Assembly: GCA_036897525.1 (NCBI GenBank)
Contig: JAYMTJ010000059.1
Location: 1 to 64,000 of the forward strand
Source of the DNA: Pelargonium x hortorum
Lineage: Eukaryota > Streptophyta > Magnoliopsida > Geraniales > Geraniaceae
Reading direction: 5' to 3'
Length of the DNA: 64,000 nt
The notes beneath the pieces are model-generated. The model did no database searches and was not told where the DNA came from. It saw only the letters and a list, made by a program, of their open reading frames with translations. Made by a program: the position numbers and the translations under genes. Below are positions 51,401 through 61,560 of the stretch, piece after piece (positions within the stretch are counted from its first letter, which is position 1; every line of letters starts with the position of its first letter).

Positions 51401-54400
51401 TAAAATTTATTAAGGGTTTTTGCGGTAGAAGATTATGACACAACTCCCTTCTGTATTGGGAAATAGGGGTCAAATATCTTTCATTTCCATTACCCCCTGT
51501 TAGTACAGTATATATTTAAACTAGTAAAAGCCTGATGTAAAAGTAGTTATTTAGTCTTTATTTCTTAGACTTAGAAAAAAAAGCCAAATGGATTATAAAG
51601 TTAGACCAAAGTAAAATCCCCGGGGGGTCTGCTGCTGTACATACAAAGCCCAGACAGTTTTCTTATAAATAAAAGGAGCTTAGTTGACTTTTTTATACTA
51701 GACTTTGGGTATTTATTATCTTGCGGAATAGGGGTACAGAAAGCCTATTCTACTATAAAATTCTATAGGAAATCTCAGAAGTAAGACGAAGGGGGGCCTA
51801 TACTGATACGTATCTGGAAATTCTTTTTAATTAAAAGTACCAAACAAACCAAACCTGAAAATTTCCTTTTTTGTAAAAGCTGTTTATATGCCCGGTTTAG
51901 AGCGCTATATGGATAGTTAATATAGGACTTGATTATGTTTTTTTTCCTACATCTCAGCAAGCAATTTATTGAAGCTTTTTACTACATAACATTCAAAAAC
52001 TAACTCCTCTTAGGCTTAGGAACCCTTCTAATAAATTCACAAGATAAGGAAAGTTACCCCTTTTCTAGCACATATTTAAGGCTGAGAAAACTTAAGAGTT
52101 TCCTTTACTCATGAAGTTCAGACTGCCTTGTACTATAATATTTTTTTGCTACAGATATTTTTTTAACTAGCTGTAATAAAGTTTTCGGGGCCTTTATTTA
52201 GCAGTTTTCTGGAGCTATGACAATAAATGAAACTCTGATAGATAAACCCTGAGGGCTCCTTTTAGTTAATACTCAGTATAGGAATAGCCTGAGTTGTAGA
52301 GTAAAAGTTTTCTTGATTCGACCTACTTTGCTAGAACTTGCTGTGACAAATACCAGTCTCTTTTATTATATTAATGCCTGCTTAGTTTCGTTACAAGGTC
52401 CTACAAGGCTGCACAAGACTCATTAAATATCCCAGGGAATACCAGTTACAAAGAAAGAACCCAATTTGCTTTAACGGGACCGGCAGCTCAATAAGTAGAT
52501 AATTTCTAGTTACTAGTTATTTGAGGCTAAGGATTGCTAATTTTTTTAATTAAAAAAGGAGAATTACATCGCCAAAGTCTAGTTTATTTTTCAAGATTCC
52601 GAGATTAAATCTTCTTCAACTTCCTGGTTAGGCCCTCCCTATAATTATTAAAAACCTTTTTACTAAACTCGAATTGGGAATACCGAATATCTCACAAAGT
52701 TGTAAAACCCGTATTTCGTATCTTGATTAAACATCAAATATCTCCATAAAAGAAACCCTACACGAATAAGACGACTATGTTTGTTATATAATAGAGCCAC
52801 TTGTCTTGTGTTTCTTTTATACGAGGTAAGTACATCTATTGCCAATCCCCTTGAATATCATATAATTTTGTATTCCCACTTGAGCCTTAATCTAATAACA
52901 AGGTAGAGTTTATTTAATGGTTTGAGCTATCCTTATAAATTGTTAGAATTTAGAAGAGATCGGAGAATAAAGTACCTTAACTTTTGGCTATGATAAAATT
53001 TTTATAAAGAAAGAGCTGGCTCCCGGTTTTTGCTTGGCTTACATTTTTTTTTTGAATTCCGCTATTAATGTAAGTTTTTTGCATTAATAGGAAGCTCCCT
53101 ATATCTAACGAATACTCCGCCAAAAATTATTGATATCTTGGGCCCTGCACATGTAAATTCAAACTACGGGATCCTAAAGGTATCCGTTTTAAAATAAAAA
53201 GCATTTTAACCATTACATCTACTCGTAAACATACGGAATTACTAATTAAATTAATCTTATTAGATAGAACTAAGAGCTCCTTTTCTAGTAAGTTTATAGT
53301 CTTAATTTCAGTTAAAAAAAGAAAATTCATTAAAATTAGAAAACGGAATCGCAAAATTAATGTTTTAGACCTCCACAGTTAGTAGACTCTACTTATACCA
53401 AAAATCTTATACTAAATAAGTGGATATTAAGATATGTATGTAAAAACAGAGTTGCCAGCATGCTACATTCTGTATTTCTTACTATGGCCTCCCTTATTAG
53501 GGGCCTACTAGTATAGTAATAGATGTTAATCTGTTAATCTTAAACTTATGTACACCTTTGCTTGAGTTTCCTTCTAAAGACGACTCAGAGAGAAGGATCC
53601 CTATTGTTTTGCGGATATTTAGTAGCCTTTTGATAAAATTTTTGGGTTTCTTTTACTAAATCATAAGTGTTATCCTTGTTGTTTAGTGGTAAAAGAATAA
53701 AAAGTCACTTTTGCCTTTTACCCGATTTTAATGGGAATAGAGACTTTAATAGTTAAGAAACATCTCTTTTACATTGAAACTAAACTGTCTTGCTCGGTAT
53801 TTAAAAGATAAGGACTGGAAGCTTTGACTCGAGTCAATTCCTTTTAAGCAATTTGATTAGCGGGGGTTTTGGTAGAATATGGATAAAATTTTATGTTAAG
53901 GAAGAATGTAGTAAAAAAACAGGAAAAGGAAAGCTCAACTTTATACCCAAAATAACAAGGAGGAAGGCTTTGGCATGAAGTAGCAGTACTTGCGTAGGAC
54001 AAGGTGAAATTAAGGGACTCTTTTGTGGCTCTAGGAAATACCTGAATTCATTATTAGAGGTATAGGCTCCGAGATGTATTAGTTCGCTTTGTAATTTCCC
54101 GAATTTCAAGAGCACGAATAAGGACTTTCCTTATCTAACTAAGTGATTTCTAAACTCTTTATTCTGAATTTCTTGAAAAAGACTTTCGCCTAGGGAAGAC
54201 CAAGACCTACTAAGGAAACCTATTCCACGAAACCCCTAGACCAAAAAGACCCGTTTTGTAACCGTTGGAATACGAAGGCTACAGAAGTTCTAATTATTAG
54301 GCTTACTTTACTGAGTGTTAAAAAAAGAAAATAGTAGTATTTGCTTTGGAGTATGAATACAAACGAGTGCAAATACGTTTAATTAAACTTTACCTTTATC

Positions 54401-55100
54401 TAAACTGATAACTTATTTTATTCTAGTCTGAATTTTGGAGTCTAAGAAATCCTAAATAGATAGAAGGAGCTTTAGTGGTTGTTTGTATCTTGTTCTGTGG
54501 TATACCCTTTTCTAAAGAAATGTCTAAAATCGAGCGCAAATTAGGCTGAATGTACAAAAACTTATAAGGTACCTATACCTGTATAGATAATTCTGGATAA
54601 TAACCAGGGCATTATTAGAAAGTGGGATACTTGTAATAATAAATTTCAATAAATGAGATAGATCCCTTTTACTGAATACTGAATTTTTCAGGTTACAAAT
54701 GAATTGGGAATCTAGGGTTTGGCTCTATTAGATTCTTCTCGGTTTGAACCTTTGTAACATAGGGTCTGTAATAACTAGTAATAATTTTCTTTTATAATTC
54801 TACAAAAAAGAAAGAACAAAGGATACCCCTGTGTATAGCTAAGCTCTCTGCCCAGTAGTTAAGAAGCTTTTTTAAGAAGGGGTCCTTTAGTGGCAATGCC
54901 TTATTTTTGTTTGTATACGTCTAAATTTAGGGTTCCCCAGTGCAGTGTTAAATTTGAATCTATATAATATATCCCCAATCTGCTTAAACTTGTAATGCTT
55001 AATTATATTCGATAGGAGAGACCCCCGTTGAGTATACCCAGAAAAAGGCCTTGCTCAATAGTGTGCTAAGGCTACTCGCAGTTCAGGGGTATTCGAGATT
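51401..55100. other. Degraded AT-rich desert
   Basis: No gene was recognised. It contains a 16-base A/T palindrome near 52,548 and an inverted repeat at 53,062-53,090. The remainder is TpA-rich with G-run/C-run islands. Confidence 0.5.
53062..53090. repeat. Inverted repeat, 9-bp perfect stem
   Basis: CTATTAATG (53,062-53,070) and its exact reverse complement CATTAATAG (53,082-53,090) flank an 11-base loop. The stem is A/T-rich and has no adjacent gene. Confidence 0.35.
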
Positions 55101-55500
55101 TTCTACTAAGACAAACAAATAAAAAAACCCTTATCCATCAGGTAGTACTCCTCGGGATAACCCAACAGGATCAATCTATATTATTAGATCTATAAGTTCT
55201 GTTCCTACCTCAAGAACCAGCACGAAACCAAGTCTTCGACAACTTCTAAGAAAAAACCAACAACTATTCTCACAGAATAAACTAGATTTAATAGCTGCTA
55301 TTTTTACCTGGAGTCTAAGCCTATTAAAATATGTTGTACCCAGACGAAGTCCTACACTTCTACTTAGGATACTTATACATCATAACTTTATTCCCTAAGA
55401 ATTAACCCAGTAACACTTAGAAACTAACCTTTCTCTAAACAAACTTAACAAATAAAGTTTATACTTAATAATAGCTAAAGCTTGCAACACCATTTATCTT
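55101..55500. repeat. Less-eroded A/C-rich patch
   Basis: In 55,201-55,320 I count about 9 CpA and 2 TpG. A plus-strand frame stays open from 55,123 to 55,395 (91 codons) but has no usable start codon and no recognisable family. Frames this long are expected a few times by chance in the window. Likely a repeat fragment with one-strand mutation bias. Confidence 0.35.
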
Positions 55501-58500
55501 TACTTGAAAAAAAGCAAATCCTACGCCCTACTATAGAATACTAAAACCAGTACTAGCCAAGAGTAGAATTGTGCCTCTCTATTAGAAAGCTCCCGCACTT
55601 ACTATGCCTATTTTTTTTGAAAGCACAGAGTATCTCCTTTATTACAAGGCATCCTTACCTTAAGAGTCACTTTACTCCATGGGTATCGAATTCTTAAGAT
55701 TTTCACTTGTAACGTCCCTGGATTATTAATTGCTTCATATCAACTTGTTAAAAGGATAAGGATTTTTCTATATAGGATATATAGGAGAGCCCCCTCTTGA
55801 ATTGAAAGGAGGCTATACATCAAGAATCTGTTATTGCCCACGCTCTTTAGTACTGAGTCGGCTGGAGGATAAAAGTCTAGTGTAAAGGCTTGAGAATCTA
55901 TTATAGTTATTCCTGTAGATTAGATCCGAGAGATAGCGCGTATAGTACTGGTAATAGCACACTAAAAAAAAGCTTTTGAAGGTGATGGTATAGCTAGAGT
56001 TTTCTTCGCATCCATAGCAAGCATTGAATTTCTGGTAATTAATTTATTACTAATGTTCCTTCTTAGAATAGAATTAATTAGGACTCTACTCTCAAGAATA
56101 CAAGACCAAAAGCATAATGAGTCCATTCCTAAAAGCAGCAAGGCAAGGGTTGTTTTCAAAGTTCTAGTTCTACTTAAGTCTCATAGTAAACAAAGGGTAC
56201 ATATAAGTGCTTGACTAGTCCAAAACCCTGTAACACTTACCCATTAAAGGGGTTCTTTTCTAACTACTTTTTGTAAGCGATTGGAATAGTAATACTAAGT
56301 ATTGGGCACTAAAGGGTATAATAGTATTATTAGGGTCTTCCTAACTTTTCAAGTCATTTCTTTTTTTGTCTAATTTATATTCATTTCGAAAGACACTCTA
56401 GATCTAAATATTACTCATAAAAATAGAAAAAACCTGTGGTTTAGAAGGATCCTAGTTGCGCAAAAAGCTTTTAAAAAACGGTTTTTAAAGTTTAGACAAT
56501 CAAAGGGCAAAGAGAGTTTATGATTAAAGTAGAATAAAGTACTTAGACTTTCGATATAAATAGACGAGAGTAAATAAATTTAAGGAATACTTTAGGTGTA
56601 GTTTTAACTGAAGTAGGGGACTAACCACATATGATATATAGGACAAAGAAGTACTTAAGAGTGAGTTATTAATTAAGCCTTATCTCTTCTCTGGCGGAAA
56701 GCTTTCCTTAGTACAAAACCTTAAGAAAAGTAAAGCTACTAGAGTAACCAAAGAGAAATATAGGTGAAACCTTAGTATTAGTAATAGGTGAGTCTCCGTA
56801 TGAGTGAGAAATAAGTTAACCTCTCTTTAGTAAAGGTAAAGAGTAAAGGGTTAATAAAGTGTAGCCACTCTAATGAGGTAGAGAAGGACTCAAAATTCCT
56901 GCTTTGTAAACTAATACTCAAAAAAGTCCTCGAAAGGCCCTGGCATTAAAAAACAGCAGTTTAGGGTTTTCATGAAAATAGGGAATCTTTTACAGTACAG
57001 CGTATTACTCGCGGGGTATCTAACTTTACTACACCTCCCTCGACACAAGGTGTGAGTTTCTAAAACGGTATATGGAAAAACACTGACTATTTCCGGATTC
57101 ACATTAAATTACTGAAGTTGGAATATTTTATAGGAGTCCCTATTTTGTTATATAGATACTTTCTATCCTAAATAAAGAACGGGGAGCCCTGGATACTGAT
57201 ACACATAAGACCCCTAGTTGCCTAGTTGTTGAAGTTGCTTTATTTGGAAATACACTTCTCCCTCCTCTTGCAGCTACCCTCCCCTCCGTAAAAGTGCTTC
57301 GTAAATCTCCTTTACAGGTACAGGACAGCTCCTAGTAATTGGGTATTTCATTTAGCATATCACCCACGCATAAGGGTTTCCGAACGTAAGAAATAACGCA
57401 GCCTAAACGAGGGTTAAACCTCTTACGCGCAAACTTATAGAGGGACTCCCTTGTTAAATCTAAACTAGCAAAAGAATAAAACTCCTTACAATTTACTACA
57501 AAAACAGGGATACAAGTAAGTAATAAATTTATAGCAAAACGCGAGGTATTTCTTAAAACAGTTTCTAAATTCTTTATACTAAGGTATAGACGTACACCTT
57601 TTCGACCCTTGATTTTAAAAGATTTGCTCCGTTCGTTGTGTTTAGTTGAAAGAGTAATATCCTAACTACTTGATTTTTTTGGAAGTAGCTCAAGAAAGTA
57701 GAGTGTGCGTAGCAAGTTGCAATTCTAGGAATAAAGTTAATGGTTTGGTAATTATAGAAAAAAAGGGGAACTCTTCTTTCACAGAAATAAGCGCTTTACA
57801 TTGTTACAAACGGCAGGATTCAACACTGCAAAAGGGATTGATTAATTAGGATAGGAGGAGCCTTTAAGATTGAACTTCGCGCGGGCTTTCATTGCTTTAG
57901 GACTCAATTTCAATTAGAGTTTTCCTGTTATTAATATTGGACTCGTAACCGGATTTGTTTGGAAAGTTTCAGAGTAGAACTCGAGATTAACCCGTAAGAA
58001 ATCATATTAAAATGACAAGCTCCAGTAACCTCTCACTCTCAAGCCTTTGTGAACTTAACTATGGGTATCCTTTTTTTTCTCTGTAGGATATCTTGGTGTG
58101 AAAAAAGGTTTAATCACTGAAGTAGATACTCTCTTTTGAAAAAAATACATATAGGGACCTGATCTTGGGCAACTCTTATTAATTAAGAGGGAAGTCTTTT
58201 AGTTTATAGTAGGGGGGGGTGCCACTTTATCCTTTATTTATCGTTCCCGTAAACAAGTCAATTTAAAAACGAGACCTCATAATTCTTAATCTTTCATCTA
58301 TAGCAGCTCTTGTTCTATTGTAAATTCTCTTAATATTCCAAAAGGTTTTTTTCAATTTTAGAGATTATAGATAAAGGCACCTGGAAATTGAGTACGAAAT
58401 AAATGCCTTAGAGCTTTTGTTTTTATTAAACCAAGACCCCAAGGTTTAACTGAGATAACGAAAAGTAGGGTCTCTTTCTTTCTTTCCGCTAATCAACTTA

Positions 58501-58594
58501 TTTACTCGGTTACTTTTTGGACTTAGGGTCGGAGTAAGATAGAACCTGAGCGCCATTCTGTCGACTCAGCTTTCAAAGTTATCAGTAAAACCTT

Positions 58595-58626
58595 TAAGTA
58601 TATAGTAACTATATGACTTGAACCAA
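58595..58626 (-). other. tRNA-like 3' end, minus strand
   Basis: On the minus strand TTGGTTCAA is followed by ACTATATACTTA, as at 32,250-32,275. Just upstream on the minus strand AGTCATTGGTTCAA resembles the T-arm of several known tRNAs, but the rest of the cloverleaf is not formed. Confidence 0.3.
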
Positions 58627-61305
58627 TGACTTTTGCTTGTTTACGGGTCCGAGTTAACAAGATAAACAAACTAAAGAGTTAATCTTTCTACTTATCTAAG
58701 AGAGGATCCTATTGCGAATACTATCAAGAGTTGATTTCTTCTATATAAGTGAATTTCCGCCGACCTTTATCTTGTTTACCGCGCACAAAGCTGTTAAGGT
58801 AAGTCCTTTTTTCTGGGAGAGTATACTTTTTTTTGGTAGAAAAGAGCACTCTTTTTGGGTTAAATAGTAACTTTATATTGAATTTCATCTGGTCAGAATA
58901 GACTCTTTTGTTAAAAAAATGCTACTGAAAGAGGTAAAACAAAGGCAGTCTAGACTTTATGTAGGACTTAAATTGAAGGTTCTGGCTTCTAAAAAAACTG
59001 TTAATATTTCTACATAAAACTTCTATTGGAGGTCTTACCCTATCTCTATAAATAAGGCTGTTTGAACTCTGGATCCTTGATTTCTCTCAACTTGAATTTT
59101 TGGTGCTCGCAAGTTATAGTAAAGATAAGTACAACAAAGCATGAGACCCGCAGGACTGAGTACTAATTTACGGGAAAATCATGAAGTCTTTGTAAAGAAA
59201 CTCCAGTATTGTACCGAAAAGTACAAGGACTGAGCAGTCAATTTATCTGAATCAGAAACTCGCAGGATACCATACCCTATTAGCTCTCTTACTTTATAAG
59301 AAAAAACCTTAAAAACTAAAAAAAGAACTTAACTTTATCAGAATTCTAGTTTTCTATTTATAGGGACAAAACAACTCAAATTAAGTGTCATTTAGACTAT
59401 TCAAGAATTGTCAAGCACGTAGGATTCCCACGTATACCTTTGCGCTCTGCGGAGAGCGGAGAAAAGCATATTGGGGTCCTTGTTAATATTTATTCTAAGT
59501 GTACCTTAATAAAACCCCCGCTAGCATGTGTCGTGAAACTTTTTGAAATTTAGCTTACTTATAGTCTTACTTTTCCAATATAAGCTAACCCTGTGAATAT
59601 CCTTCTGGCAGAGCCCCAATACTATATTATATATAGTGCAGAGGATTCGAGCTTAGTTATTATGATCTAGTCAATATAAGTCGTACATTAACAGATATAT
59701 CCTTTTCCTAAAAAAACAACTAGCCCGCTTCTTAGAAAATTGACGGACAATCTAGTAAAGTAAATTCGAGCATAACCCTTATTAATTAAAAAAATCTTCA
59801 ATATGGTAGGCAGCAACCTAAAAGAAAGTGTAACTAGGACTTCCTGCTTTTCTAAATCTTGGAAGGGTTCCGATTGTACTTAAACAGGTAGAAAACTAAA
59901 TAGCAGAAGTCGGTCTCAAGAAAACATCAGAGAAAGCCTTGTTAAATAAATTAAGTCAAAAATTTCCCAGGTAGGTTTACGTTCATTCCAATAAGAACCC
60001 CCCTTACTTTCTCATCTTAAAAGAATTATTCAAGGTAACAGGAATCGCTTCGATAGAATAAACACTCAAATTTTGTGCATTTAGCTTATAAACTAAAAAA
60101 GTTCTGACATTGTACTTTTGGGACGGGTATAAGCCCTGAGCTTAATATAACAGGGTGTAACCCCCTTTTGTACCCTTGATTTCTATAGATAGATATTTGT
60201 GGAGTTATTCCTTCTTTCTTTATTTTAATCTAATATTTGTTAGTGGATCTCTTCTTAGAAAGCTTTAAATTCCGGATCGTTAAAGCCCCGAGATAAAATT
60301 CATGGCTATAAGTTTCGGCAAGTTCAGTTAGGATATCAAGCGCAAGCAATTTCGGCAAAGGATATAAAATTTATCGCGGAAAGAATATACAAACAAACAA
60401 AGGAGATCATTTTTTTTATTAATGAAAACAGGGATTCAATCGAGTTTTTGAGGTTACACTGTAGACAAAAAAAATGCAGAACTCATTATCTACTATCTCG
60501 GGTCACCCCTTATTACAAGATTAGACCACAAGGATTCATTAGATTAAGACTCCTAAAATAGAGTCAGTTCGGAAACCCGTGGGGTGTTATCCGACTTTTG
60601 TAAACGCGGAAGAGTTATCGGTGAAGTAGGGCCTAAATTCAGGATATAACTATATGGGACACGGTTTTCTAGGGGAATTCATATAGTTTTCTACTAAGGA
60701 GATAAGGTTAGAATTAGAATTTATTTATTATATCCTCCAAGGGGACTTTAAGTTAAGGATAAGCTGCTTAGCTCCTTTTCCTTTTTTTTTTAACATGCTG
60801 GGCACTAGACTGAGAAGTAAGCTCAGTTAAGATCCTTGCCTTGACTCTATTTTTACAATTCTTACACGCACTCTATTTCTATTCTTTCTGGAAGCAGGCC
60901 GGTACTCCTTGATTTATTTCTACTAATTTGAATTTAATCTTTCCTTACAAAATTCCTATTTAGATAGTATAAGCGAAAACACCTCCCCTTGCTTGTGAAT
61001 GCCCCTTACACAAAACAAAAGACCTTGTATTCTATACAAAAGCAACCCTAAATACTTAATAGCTATAACTATTAATTCCGGAATGAGAAGACTGCTATTT
61101 ATTTTTTAAATTAAATAAAGGCAAATACTTTCAGCAGAAAGGCCTGAGGAATACGGAATAGATATTCATTGAAAAGGGTTTTAGTTACTATAAAAAAGTA
61201 CTAATTATACATTCCTGTTTAAGAGATTTATTTAATTTAACAGCTGAAACACTCCCCTATATGTATATGATATGGTTTACAAATTTCTTTGACCTTGTTA
61301 ACTAA

Positions 61306-61330
61306 TATTATATTATATTATATTATATTA
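61306..61330 (+). repeat. (TATTA)5 microsatellite
   Basis: Five perfect pentamer units followed by a partial unit. Confidence 0.9.
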
Positions 61331-61529
61331 TAGTATTCCGACAAAAAAGCTCTGCCTAAGAAAATCCCTGACAAATGAGGACTTCTAGCTTTGTATATAT
61401 ATAATACGAACAGAATTCGGTAAGGTAATAAAGCCCTAAGGAGCGCCCTTAAGGCTAGTTTTGTTCGGTTGCTTTTGTTTATGCCCTTAGGTTAGGGAAT
61501 ATTTTATCTTGTACAGGCTTCTAAGTCTT

Positions 61530-61560
61530 GTGTTGGTGGGTTCAAATCCTGCCACCCCTA
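61530..61560 (+). other. tRNA T-arm-like sequence, best in window
   Basis: GTGGG-TTCAAAT-CCTGC forms a complete five-pair T stem (two pairs are G:U) with a canonical seven-base loop, followed by CACCCCT-A like the 3' acceptor strand and discriminator base of a tRNA. A matching 5' acceptor (AGGGGTG-like) is not found 60-75 bases upstream, and the anticodon stem does not pair. A decayed tRNA or tRNA-derived element is the likely reading. Confidence 0.35.

Noticed and set aside
52548-52563. A/T palindrome of T and A runs as a transcription terminator
   Set aside because: No gene ends near it. A/T palindromes of this length are common in such DNA.
55123-55395. 91-codon stretch without stops on the plus strand
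   Set aside because: No start codon is available, and stop-free stretches this long should arise a few times by chance in six frames.
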